A stretch of 9,006 bases of DNA from Gammaproteobacteria bacterium (lineage in GTDB: Bacteria; Pseudomonadota; Gammaproteobacteria; Xanthomonadales; Xanthomonadaceae), in assembly GCA_025360985.1 (NCBI GenBank), contig JANYBA010000220.1, positions 1-9,006 of the forward strand, given 5' to 3'. Numbering within the stretch: the first letter of the stretch is position 1; each line of letters opens with the position of its first letter. A program made the translations under genes and the position numbers. Below are positions 1 to 6,814 of the stretch, piece by piece. The notes under the pieces are model-generated. The model was not told the origin of the DNA and made no database searches. It worked only from the letters and a program-made list of their open reading frames with translations.

Positions 1-34
1 TCTGACCGTCCAGCCGCCAGCGGTTCACGCTCAT
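1..34 (-). CDS. 5' end of a divergent gene, possibly an SDR-family oxidoreductase (partial)
   Basis: Reading the minus strand from an ATG at 34 gives MSVNRWRLDGQ before the window edge cuts the gene off. An AAGGA motif lies 9 nt upstream of this ATG and a GAGG lies 2 nt upstream, so a start here is reasonable. The phrase RWRLDGQ resembles the opening of many short-chain dehydrogenases/reductases, where it normally runs into the first strand and the glycine-rich TGxxxGIG cofactor motif. That motif would lie outside the window, so the family call rests on only eleven residues and is a guess from memory of similar N-termini. The gene is divergent from the lipoprotein gene, with 88 nt between the two start codons. 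Confidence 0.4.
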   Translation of the reverse strand, partial: MSVNRWRLDGQ

Positions 35-88
35 CGCCTCACGTCCTTGATCGGGCCCGACGCGGGTGGCGCGGGCCTAGCCTCGGCG

Positions 89-94
89 TAGGAT
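89..94 (+). promoter_or_regulatory. Candidate -10 hexamer of the lipoprotein gene
   Basis: TAGGAT matches the sigma-70 -10 consensus at four of six positions and ends 28 nt before the ATG at 123. I see no convincing -35 at 16-18 nt upstream. Support comes mainly from its position and from similar hexamers at the same distance before other genes in this window. Confidence 0.3.
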
Positions 95-122
95 AGCCGC
101 AGACCGAGCCAAGGGGATTGCC

Positions 123-350
123 ATGCACGCGATGATCCGGATGTCCTGCCTCTCGCTGGGCCTGCTGGCGTCGGCGTGCACGATGGCGCCGCCGCCCGAC
201 CAGCAGAGCGAAGCGGCGCAGAAAGCCGCGAAACACACCGAGCTCAACGACGCCATCCAGAAACCGATCGACCGCGCCAAGGCGGCCAACGATCCGAACA
301 TCAAGGCCGACGCCGATCGCGAAAAGGCGCTGGAAGACCAGGGTGGCTAA
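123..350 (+). CDS. Small lipoprotein, function unknown (75 aa)
   Basis: The product is 75 residues. It has a short lipoprotein signal (residues 1-18, one Arg, hydrophobic LSLGLLAS stretch) ending in a lipobox-like LASA-C with the lipidated cysteine at Cys19. Ala at -3 is less usual than Leu or Val but is tolerated. The residue after the cysteine is Thr rather than Asp, so Lol sorting would send it to the outer membrane. The mature part of 57 residues is Pro-rich for six residues and then highly charged and probably helical (Asp/Glu/Lys/Arg/Ala), with no cysteines or enzyme motif. AAGGGG at 111-116 lies 6 nt before the ATG, which fixes this start over the in-frame ATGs at 132 and 141. It is convergent with sppA and shares a hairpin with it. 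I do not recognise a named family; short lipoproteins of this kind are common in Xanthomonadaceae. Confidence 0.75.
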   Translation: MHAMIRMSCLSLGLLASACTMAPPPDQQSEAAQKAAKHTELNDAIQKPIDRAKAANDPNIKADADREKALEDQGG

Positions 351-359
351 GCCGAACCC

Positions 360-377
360 GGGCGGCCGAAGCCGCCC
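360..377. terminator. Bidirectional GC hairpin between the lipoprotein gene and sppA
   Basis: GGGCGGC (360-366) pairs perfectly with GCCGCCC (371-377) around a 4-nt loop. Read on the minus strand, the direction of sppA, the loop is TTCG closed by a C-G pair: the C(UUCG)G tetraloop, an exceptionally stable RNA loop. On the plus strand the loop is CGAA. It starts 9 nt after the lipoprotein stop and lies 10 nt past the sppA stop. Neither side has a long T-tract, so it may be an inefficient intrinsic terminator or a 3'-end-stabilising hairpin. Confidence 0.55.
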
Positions 378-387
378 CGACGGCGCC

Positions 388-2280
388 TTACAAACCGCAG
401 AAACAGTGGGCGAGCGCCCGGATCGGCGCGCCGCCTTTAGGCGCCTGCAACCAGCCCAGTTCGTGGCCGATGCGCTCGCCGGACAAGTCCAGCAACGCCG
501 ACTGGAACGGACCGAGTTCGCGCACCAAGGCCGCCATCCGGCTGTTCCGGCTCAGGTTCATGATCCACTGGTCGAAGGTGCCCAGCGGCTTTTCGATGTA
601 ATGCACTTCGTAGTCGCCCGTGCCCAGTCGCGCCAGTCGGGCCGCGTCGGCCTGCGCCGCGGCCAGCCCGCCGAGCTCGTCGACCAGGCCGCGTTCCTTG
701 GCCTGCGCGCCGCTCCAGACCCGGCCGCGGGCGATCTTGTCGATGGCGTCGGGCGTGCTGCCGCGCGCCGCCGCGACCTTGCCGATGAATTGCTCGTAAC
801 CGTGGTCGATGACCGACTGGATCATGCGGCCGGCGTCGGGAACCAGGGCGATGGTCGGGTCGAAGGCGCCGGCCCAGGGCGTGGTGCCGACGCCATCGGC
901 GTGCACGCCGATCTTGCCGAGCGCGCGCGGCACGTTGGCGAACAGGCCGAAGATGCCGATCGAACCGGTGATCGTCGACGGATCGGCGACGATGCGATCG
1001 GCGTTCATGGAAATCCAGTAGCCGCCGGATGCCGCCAGGTTGCCCATCGAGACCACGACCGGTTTGCCGGCTTCCTTGGTCAGGGCGACTTCACGGCGGA
1101 TCTGCTCGGACGGAAATACGCTGCCGCCGGGCGAATCGACCCGCAGCACCAGCGCCTTGACCTGGTCGTCCTCGCGCGCCTCGCGGATGAGTTCGGCGGT
1201 GGACTGTCCGCCGACCGTACCCTGCGGTTGCCGGCCATCGGCGATCTCGCCCTGGGCCACGACCACGGCGATCTGCGGCTTGGAACCATCCAGGCTAAGG
1301 CCGTGGTGGTGCACTTGCGCGAGGTAGCCATCGAGATCGATCTGCCGGAACGAATCGTTGTCGTCGCCGACGGCGCCGCGCTCGGCCAGCAAAGTTTCCA
1401 GGTCGTGCGAGGTCTTCAGGCCGTCGACCAGTTTCGCGTCCAGCGCCAGCCGCGCCAGGTCGCCTTTGGCCGCATCCAGGCGGTTGGGCATGTCGGTGAC
1501 CATCGCCGCGAAGGCGCCGGGCGCGAGTTTGCGCGCCGCGGTGATGTCGTCGACGTAGCGCTGCCACAGGTCGTTCATCCAGAACAGGTCGGCTTCGCGC
1601 GATTCCTTGGAAGCGGCGTCGAGCACGAACGGCTCGGCGGCCGATTTGTATTCGCCGACGCGGAACAGGTGCACGTCGACGCCGAGCTTGTCCTGCAACG
1701 CCTCGCGGTAGTACAGGCGGTAGCGACCCAGGCCCTCGATCATCACGCCGCCGTCGGGATCGAGATAGACCTCGTCGGCCTGGGCGGCGAGGAAGTACTG
1801 CTTCTGGTCCATCGCCGTGCCGAAGGCGACCAGCTGCTTGCCGCTCTTGCGGAACTCGCGCAGCGCCGCGCCGAGTTCGCCAAGCGCAGCGAAACCGGAA
1901 ACGTCGAAACCGTCGGTCAACAGCACGATGCGCTGGATGCGGCTGTCGGTGCGCGCGGCTTCGATCGCCGCGGTCAGGTCGCGCAACTGCAGTTCGCGAT
2001 TCTGGTCGTCGCCGCTGGCCTGGGCGATCGCGCGCTCGAGCGGCGCGCTGGTGTATTGCTCGACCAGGGTGCCCTTGAGGTCGAGCACCAGCGCGGTTTT
2101 GTCCTGGAGCGTGTGCAGGCCGTCACCGGACCGCGCCGCGAGCCCGGCGCTGATCGCCAGCAACGCCAGGAACAGCAACAGGAGCATCACCACGTTGAAG
2201 ATGAAGTGATTGGCGAAATTGATGAACTTCCCGACGCCGACCAGGAAACTCCAGAACGGGTTGGGGCGAGGCTGATCCAT
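388..2280 (-). CDS. sppA: Signal peptide peptidase SppA, 67K type (protease IV)
   Basis: This 630-residue protein is a membrane-anchored serine protease that digests signal peptides after signal peptidase has released them. One N-terminal membrane helix (about residues 24-47) is followed by two tandem SppA/peptidase S49 domains facing the periplasm, as in E. coli SppA (618 aa). The general-base lysine is Lys212 in GEYKSAAEPF, in the first domain. The nucleophile is Ser418 in NLAASGGYW, in the second; these correspond to E. coli Lys209 and Ser409. Other family marks are VDSPGGSVFPSEQIRREV (381-398) and the TGSIGIFG strand (438-445). The ATG at 2280 is chosen because GGAG lies 6 nt upstream and the protein then begins directly before the anchor; the longer in-frame extension to 2334 adds 18 unconserved-looking residues. 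It lies 64 nt downstream of the MATE gene on the same strand, so read-through from that gene is possible. Confidence 0.95.
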   Translation of the reverse strand: MDQPRPNPFWSFLVGVGKFINFANHFIFNVVMLLLLFLALLAISAGLAARSGDGLHTLQDKTALVLDLKGTLVEQYTSAPLERAIAQASGDDQNRELQLRDLTAAIEAARTDSRIQRIVLLTDGFDVSGFAALGELGAALREFRKSGKQLVAFGTAMDQKQYFLAAQADEVYLDPDGGVMIEGLGRYRLYYREALQDKLGVDVHLFRVGEYKSAAEPFVLDAASKESREADLFWMNDLWQRYVDDITAARKLAPGAFAAMVTDMPNRLDAAKGDLARLALDAKLVDGLKTSHDLETLLAERGAVGDDNDSFRQIDLDGYLAQVHHHGLSLDGSKPQIAVVVAQGEIADGRQPQGTVGGQSTAELIREAREDDQVKALVLRVDSPGGSVFPSEQIRREVALTKEAGKPVVVSMGNLAASGGYWISMNADRIVADPSTITGSIGIFGLFANVPRALGKIGVHADGVGTTPWAGAFDPTIALVPDAGRMIQSVIDHGYEQFIGKVAAARGSTPDAIDKIARGRVWSGAQAKERGLVDELGGLAAAQADAARLARLGTGDYEVHYIEKPLGTFDQWIMNLSRNSRMAALVRELGPFQSALLDLSGERIGHELGWLQAPKGGAPIRALAHCFCGL

Positions 2281-2305
2281 GGAATTCTCCGGCGAACTGG
2301 CGCCT

Positions 2306-2311
2306 AGGATA
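2306..2311 (-). promoter_or_regulatory. Candidate -10 hexamer of sppA
   Basis: On the minus strand TATCCT lies 25 nt before the sppA ATG, in the 64-nt gap after the MATE gene. It matches TATAAT at four of six positions. No clear -35 is visible in the GC-rich sequence upstream, so sppA may instead, or also, be transcribed from the MATE promoter. Confidence 0.3.
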
Positions 2312-2344
2312 ACGGCCCGCCCGCGTCGGGGCATGGCCCGCAGG

Positions 2345-3706
2345 TCATGGCCGCCGGGTCGCGCGGCGCGTGAGGCGCCAGACCCGCAGGGCCAGCAAGA
2401 CGCCGGCCACCGTCAGCCCGAGGATCAGGCCGATCCACAAGCCGGGAGCACCACCGCCCAGGCGCAGGCCGAACCAGGCGCCCAGTGGCATGCCTACGCC
2501 CCAGTACGCCAGCACGGTGATCACCATGGGCATGCGCGTGTCCTTGAGGCCGCGCAACGCGCCGTTCGACAGCGCCTGGATGCCGTCCGGGAACTGGAAC
2601 ACCGCGGCGTAGCGCATCAGCACCACCGCCAGCGCGACCACCGCCGGATCCTGGCTGTACAGGCGGCTGATCGGCGTGGCGGCGAATGCCAGCAACAGGG
2701 CGGCGGCCGTCTGGGTGCCCAGGACGAGGACGTAACCGGCCCCGGCCGCCCAGCGCACGCCGCTGGCGTCGCCGGCGCCGGCAGCGTGGCCGACGCGCAC
2801 GGTCGTGGCCATCGCGAGGCCCAGCGGCAGCATGAAGCAGACGCTGGCGACGTTGATGGCGACCTGGTGCGCGGCGACGGCGATTGTGCCGAGGCGGCCG
2901 ATCAGCAAGGCGGTGGCGACGAACAGACTGCCTTCCATGAAGATGGAGATGCCCATGGGCAAGCCCAGCTCCAGCAATTCGCGGATCGGTCGCCAGCGCG
3001 GTCGTTCCACTTCGGCGAACAAGCCGAAGTCGGCGAAGCGCGGCGACCAGCGCAGGTAGGCCAGGAAGCCGGTGGCTTGCAGCCAGAGCACGATCGCGGT
3101 GGCGGCGCCGAGGCCGCCGGCGCCGAACTCCGGCACCGGACCGGCGCCGAACATCAGCACGATGCCGAGCGGGATCAGCACGGCCAGGCCGGCGACGCCG
3201 AATACCATCGTCGGCGTCGTCCAGGCGATGCCCTCGCTCAGGTTGCGAAAACAAAAATACAGCGACAGCGCCGGCGCGCCGAACGCGATCGCGTGCAGGA
3301 AGGCGGTGGCTTCCGGGCGCACTTCCACGGCGATGCCAAACAACGCCAGCAGTCGCGGCGACCACCACATCAGCGCGCCCAGCACCAGGCCCATCGCCAG
3401 CGCCAGCCAGACGGCCTGGCGCCAGACGGCGCCGACCTCGCCGCGGCGGCCGGCGCCATTCAGATGCGCCACCGTGGCCGGCACCGCCATCAGCACGCCG
3501 ATGCAGATCATCAGGGCCACGCTCCAGAGCGCGCTGCCGACCGCCACCGCCGCCAGCGTCACCGGTCCATGGCGGCCGGCGAGGAGGGAATCGACGACGT
3601 TGATCGCGATCGCCGCCAACTGGCCGAGCACCAGCGGCAATGCCAGCACGAAACTGGCCCGCAATTCGCGCCTGGTTCGCGCGACACGGCTGTCGGCATT
3701 ACTCAT
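2345..3706 (-). CDS. MATE-family cation-coupled multidrug efflux transporter, NorM type
   Basis: The product has 453 residues, the usual NorM size (about 460), with roughly twelve hydrophobic segments across the inner membrane. It should export cationic drugs and dyes in exchange for Na+ or H+. The three acidic residues implicated in cation coupling in Vibrio cholerae NorM (Asp36, Glu255, Asp371) have clear counterparts: Asp39 in NVVDSLLAG, Glu258 in SIFMEGSLF and Asp374 in FPDGIQAL. Further NorM marks are AAHQVAINV (278-286), the PLGLAMATTVRVG stretch (294-306) and NGALRGLKDTRMPM (381-394). The ATG at 3706 is preferred; an in-frame TTG at 3721 would add five residues. Neither start has a good Shine-Dalgarno sequence. 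The gene is divergent from the DUF3667 gene and upstream of sppA on the same strand. Its actual substrates cannot be read from the sequence. Confidence 0.93.
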   Translation of the reverse strand: MSNADSRVARTRRELRASFVLALPLVLGQLAAIAINVVDSLLAGRHGPVTLAAVAVGSALWSVALMICIGVLMAVPATVAHLNGAGRRGEVGAVWRQAVWLALAMGLVLGALMWWSPRLLALFGIAVEVRPEATAFLHAIAFGAPALSLYFCFRNLSEGIAWTTPTMVFGVAGLAVLIPLGIVLMFGAGPVPEFGAGGLGAATAIVLWLQATGFLAYLRWSPRFADFGLFAEVERPRWRPIRELLELGLPMGISIFMEGSLFVATALLIGRLGTIAVAAHQVAINVASVCFMLPLGLAMATTVRVGHAAGAGDASGVRWAAGAGYVLVLGTQTAAALLLAFAATPISRLYSQDPAVVALAVVLMRYAAVFQFPDGIQALSNGALRGLKDTRMPMVITVLAYWGVGMPLGAWFGLRLGGGAPGLWIGLILGLTVAGVLLALRVWRLTRRATRRP

Positions 3707-3734
3707 GGGGGACCAGCGCAAAGAAGTCTGCGGC

Positions 3735-3741
3735 TATAGTA
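3735..3741. promoter_or_regulatory. Overlapping divergent -10 elements (MATE minus, DUF3667 plus)
   Basis: The plus strand reads TATAGT at 3735-3740 (five of six matches to TATAAT), 25 nt before the ATG at 3766. The minus strand reads TACTAT at 3736-3741 (four of six), 29 nt before the MATE ATG at 3706. The two candidates cover almost the same bases in the 59-bp gap. Neither has an obvious -35. Confidence 0.4.
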
Positions 3742-3765
3742 TCGCCCAGCCCAGAGAGCGCCGAG

Positions 3766-4989
3766 ATGCCTGCCAGCGAACCCGTAGTCGAGTCTCCCGC
3801 ACCGCCAACGGCGCCAGCCAAACGCGCCTGCGAAAACTGCGGCGCCGCCCTGCTCGGCGAACACTGTTACGCCTGCGGCCAGCCGACCAAGGGACTGATC
3901 CGCCAGTTCAGCGACATCCTCGGCGATTTCATGGACACCGTGCTCAACATCGACGCACGGATCTTCCGCACGGTCGGTCCGCTGCTCGCGCACCCGGGCC
4001 GCCTGAGCCTGGAATATTTCGCCGGCCATCGCGTCCGCTACGTCAGCCCGGTGCGGCTGTTCGTTTTTCTTTCCATCGCGACGTTCCTGGTCGCGCGCCT
4101 GGTCGCGCCTGACCTGAAGGTCGACAACGCCGGCAATGCCATCGAGCTCAACGTCGCCGACGACGGCAGCGGCGTGCAACGGGCGACCACCGTCGCCGAC
4201 GTCGTCAAGCAGCGCGACTTCGCCATCACCCAGCTCGACGAGGCGATCAAGAAAGGCGGCAACGTGCCCGGGCTGAAAGCGGGCCTCCAGGCGAGCCAGC
4301 AAGCCATCCGCAAGCAGGCCGCTGCGCGCATCGAGCAACTGGAGGCGGGCAAGCCTGCCGCTGGTGCCCACGCCCTGCCGCGATCGTCCCATTTGCCCGG
4401 ACCGCCCGGCACGGAAGGCGACAACAACGATTTCAACTTCAACGGCAAGGCCTGGGATGAGAAGAGCAATCCGGTCGTGGTCGGCTGGCTCCCGGCCGCC
4501 GGCAACCACTGGTTGAATCGCATGGTCGGCCGCGCCAAGGCCAACGCCAAGCGCATCCAGAACGATCCCAACGCCTTCAAGAACGTCGTGCTCGGCGCCA
4601 TGCCGACCGCGTTGTTCCTGCTGCTGCCGATCTTCGCGCTGTTGCTCAAGGTCGCCTACGTGTTCAAGCGCCGGCTCTACATGGAGCACCTGATCGTCGC
4701 CTTGCACAGCCACGCTTTCCTGTGCGTCGCCACCTTGATCCTGATCGCCTTGAGCGAACTGCAGAGCCTGATCGGCGGCACCGGCGGATTCCTGCACGGC
4801 CTGACCAACTGGGCCTCCGGCGCGGTCTGGGTCTGGATGCCGACGTACCTGCTCATCATGCAGAAACGAATCTACGGCCAGGGCTGGATCATGACCCTGA
4901 TGAAGTTCCTGAGCCTGGGCCTGGTCTACGTGGTGCTGCTGAGCCTGGGCCTGGCCGCGACCATGCTGGCGACGCTGGTCTGGATGTGA
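3766..4989 (+). CDS. DUF3667-family zinc-ribbon, multi-pass inner-membrane protein
   Basis: The product has 407 residues. After a Pro-rich N-terminus, a zinc ribbon is formed by Cys22-x2-Cys25 and Cys34-x2-Cys37 (CENCG, CYACGQ). A conserved block follows (about 45-100): FMDTVLNIDARIFRTV, LLAHPGRLSLEYF, GHRVRYVSPVRLF. This is the pattern I know from the DUF3667 family. Predicted membrane helices are at about 96-114, 276-297, 310-331, 348-366 and 381-405. By the positive-inside rule the zinc ribbon is cytoplasmic and the 115-275 loop, charged and helix-rich with a Gly/Pro/Asn-rich end, is periplasmic. The ATG at 3766 has AGAGAG 7 nt upstream; a longer frame to 3640 would run back into the MATE gene. 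The DUF4286 gene follows after 8 nt. Function is unknown; the ribbon plus a compact helix bundle could suit a sensor or assembly factor, but nothing here proves it. Confidence 0.82.
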   Translation: MPASEPVVESPAPPTAPAKRACENCGAALLGEHCYACGQPTKGLIRQFSDILGDFMDTVLNIDARIFRTVGPLLAHPGRLSLEYFAGHRVRYVSPVRLFVFLSIATFLVARLVAPDLKVDNAGNAIELNVADDGSGVQRATTVADVVKQRDFAITQLDEAIKKGGNVPGLKAGLQASQQAIRKQAAARIEQLEAGKPAAGAHALPRSSHLPGPPGTEGDNNDFNFNGKAWDEKSNPVVVGWLPAAGNHWLNRMVGRAKANAKRIQNDPNAFKNVVLGAMPTALFLLLPIFALLLKVAYVFKRRLYMEHLIVALHSHAFLCVATLILIALSELQSLIGGTGGFLHGLTNWASGAVWVWMPTYLLIMQKRIYGQGWIMTLMKFLSLGLVYVVLLSLGLAATMLATLVWM

Positions 4990-4997
4990 GGCTGGAT

Positions 4998-5306
4998 GTG
5001 ATCTACGAAGTCAACGTCGTCGTGCAGCGCCGGCTCGAGTCGTCGTACCGCGCCTGGCTGGACGCGCACGTGCGCGAGATCGTCGCCTTGCCGGGCTTCA
5101 CCGGCGCGAGCGTGTCCGACGTGCTCGACCCGGCGCCGGCGCCGGACGAATTCGCGATCTGCATGCAATACCGGCTGGTCGACGCCGCCGCGTTGGACGC
5201 GTACCTGCGCGACCATGCGCCGCGCCTGCGCGCCGATGGCATCGCCCGGTTCGGCGACGGCTTTCGTGCCAGCCGCCGGGTCTTGCGCGCCAGCGCGAAT
5301 TACTGA
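4998..5306 (+). CDS. DUF4286-family small protein (102 aa)
   Basis: The product has 102 residues, begins MIYEVNVVVQ, has a middle YRLVDAAALDAYLRDHAPRL and ends GFRASRRVL. This matches the DUF4286 pattern: a small soluble alpha/beta protein, probably with a dimeric ferredoxin-like fold, of unknown function. No signal peptide or membrane helix is visible. I chose the GTG at 4998 because members typically start directly at IYEV and because GAGG (4988-4991) sits 6 nt upstream, overlapping the DUF3667 stop codon (4987-4989). An in-frame GTG at 4986 would overlap the preceding stop but lacks that ribosome site. The 8-nt spacing makes an operon with translational coupling to the DUF3667 gene very likely. 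The stop codon overlaps the end of the opposite-strand DUF3106 gene. Confidence 0.8.
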   Translation: MIYEVNVVVQRRLESSYRAWLDAHVREIVALPGFTGASVSDVLDPAPAPDEFAICMQYRLVDAAALDAYLRDHAPRLRADGIARFGDGFRASRRVLRASANY

Positions 5307-6742
5307 GCCTGGCGCGCGCGCAGCCAGGCGCCGCGCTGTTCCGGCGCCACCTCTTGCAGCTCGCGCCGCAGGCGCTCGCGGCCGCCGGCGTCTAGGCGGT
5401 CGGACAAGCGGCTGAAGTCAGCGCGGGCGTCGCCATCGAGTCCGCGCAACATCGTCAGGAAATCGTCGCGCTGGTCGGCCGGCAGGAAGGCGTAGTGGCC
5501 GGCGATCGGCGCCAGTTCCCGCCCCAGGGTCGGGCCCAGCCACCACAAGCGTTGTTCATCGGCAGGCAGTTGCGCGAATTGCGCCCGCGCCGCCGCTTGC
5601 TCGGCGGGCGGCAGCGCCGCCCAACGCCGCGCCGCTTCGCGCAGGCGGGACTGGTCGCTGGCGGGCAGTTGCCACCAGGCCTCGAACGGCGCGCGCCGAC
5701 GCGCGCGTTCGGTCGCGTCGAGTCGGTCCCAGGCCAACATTCGCTCGCGCAGGGCGGCGCGCTCGAACGGCGATCGCTGCAACCAGTCGCGCGCCTGCGC
5801 CGACAAGCGTTGCCGAGTCGCGTCGTCCAGGCCCGGCCAGGTCGCGCGCGCCGCGGCCAGCAGGTCGCGTTCGTCGGCGGGCAGGGTGTCGAACCCGGGC
5901 AATGCCTTGGCATCGGTAGCATCGGCTGGCGCCGGCGCGGTGGCCACGCCGGCGCCAGCGTCGAACCACGAGAGCTGGGCGAGGTCGCTGGCGAGCGATG
6001 CGTCGTCCGGCGCGGCCAAGGCCACGTAATCGGGATGGGTGACGATCGCCGCGGCATCGAGCGGCGGCAGCGCCGGCAGCACGGCCAGTGGCAAGGCTTC
6101 GTTGCGTCCCGACGGCAGCGATGCCTGCAATGACCAGCGAGAGAACGCGAGCCACGCGAGCAAGAGCGCGATCACGATCCCGGCGAGCCATGCACCGATC
6201 CGGTGTCGTGACGTAACGGCGGGCGCCGGCGTGGCGGGCTCGGCGACCCCCAATGCCTCGTTGCGCAACACCCGCATCGCCTGGCGATCCGCGGCGGTCG
6301 GCTCGCGAATGCGCGCCTGCAGCAGGTCGCGCAGGGCTGCGTGCGCGGCGGCGTCCGGCCAGGCCGTGCGCGCCCGCACCAGCGCGGCCGCCAATGCCCG
6401 CGAGGAAATGCCGAGCGCCTGGGTCGCGTGCGTTTCGTCCAGGCCGGCGACCATCGGCAACAGGAATACCGCGCGTGGACCGGGCGGCACCCGGGCCAGG
6501 CCGCCGAGCTGCGGCGCGGCGCCTTGCTCGGCCGTCAGCCCGGGTTGGGACAAGAGGATCGTCCAGAACGACATCGGCCAGCGCGCCAGCGGCTCCTGCC
6601 CCGCGACACCGGCGAAAGCCCGGATCGAATCGCGAAACAGGCCGGCAGCGCGGGCCGGGTCGTCGCATTGGACGTTCAAGAACACCCAGGCCCGGGGCTC
6701 GATGCCTTTCAGGAAAGTGGTCAGCCGGGCGCGGTGGTCCAT
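5300..6742 (-). CDS. Membrane protein with sigma-region-4-like N-terminus and DUF3106 C-terminus
   Basis: The product has 480 residues and three visible parts. Residues 1-130 resemble a degenerate ECF sigma factor: RVPPGPRAVFLLPMVAGLDETHATQALGISSRALAAALVRAR (84-125) follows the sigma region 4 pattern of a helix with Arg-Ala-Val-Phe-Leu-Leu, then a helix-turn-helix. A membrane helix follows (182-200, IGAWLAGIVIALLLAWLAF). Residues about 285-470 are repeated helix pairs of the form L-P-x-x-E/D-R/Q with regularly spaced Trp/Leu, typical of DUF3106. The absence of a signal peptide puts the N-terminus in the cytoplasm and the repeats in the periplasm. Start choice is uncertain: ATG 6742 lies 28 nt from a TACAAT -10; ATG 6772 overlaps that hexamer and GTG 6790 precedes it. 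No strong Shine-Dalgarno is visible for any of them. It could be a membrane-bound transcription regulator, or a scaffold that has lost DNA binding. Confidence 0.75.
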   Translation of the reverse strand: MDHRARLTTFLKGIEPRAWVFLNVQCDDPARAAGLFRDSIRAFAGVAGQEPLARWPMSFWTILLSQPGLTAEQGAAPQLGGLARVPPGPRAVFLLPMVAGLDETHATQALGISSRALAAALVRARTAWPDAAAHAALRDLLQARIREPTAADRQAMRVLRNEALGVAEPATPAPAVTSRHRIGAWLAGIVIALLLAWLAFSRWSLQASLPSGRNEALPLAVLPALPPLDAAAIVTHPDYVALAAPDDASLASDLAQLSWFDAGAGVATAPAPADATDAKALPGFDTLPADERDLLAAARATWPGLDDATRQRLSAQARDWLQRSPFERAALRERMLAWDRLDATERARRRAPFEAWWQLPASDQSRLREAARRWAALPPAEQAAARAQFAQLPADEQRLWWLGPTLGRELAPIAGHYAFLPADQRDDFLTMLRGLDGDARADFSRLSDRLDAGGRERLRRELQEVAPEQRGAWLRARQAQ

Positions 6743-6770
6743 CGGGATCCCAGGGGGTCGAATGCCAGCC

Positions 6771-6776
6771 ATTGTA
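6771..6776 (-). promoter_or_regulatory. Candidate -10 hexamer of the DUF3106 gene
   Basis: The minus strand reads TACAAT, five of six matches to TATAAT, 28 nt before the ATG at 6742. It supports that start over the ATG at 6772, which would overlap the hexamer. The -35 region is not recognisable. Confidence 0.4.
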
Positions 6777-6814
6777 GAGAAGCGATCCACGTCATCGGTG
6801 GTCGTTCAGGTGGC

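Noticed and set aside
343..2307. Very long plus-strand open frame (654 codons) opposite sppA
   Set aside because: The translation is Arg/Gly/Ala/Val/Asp/His-rich with no recognisable domain, and the opposite strand encodes a complete SppA with both catalytic residues. High GC removes stop codons from the antisense frame.
2279..3739. Long plus-strand open frame (486 codons) opposite the MATE gene
   Set aside because: The product is low-complexity Gln/Arg/His/Ala-rich, as expected from reading a hydrophobic membrane protein gene backwards.
3703..4797. Minus-strand open frame (364 codons) opposite the DUF3667 gene
   Set aside because: No domain is visible, and the plus strand shows a zinc ribbon, membrane helices and a ribosome site.
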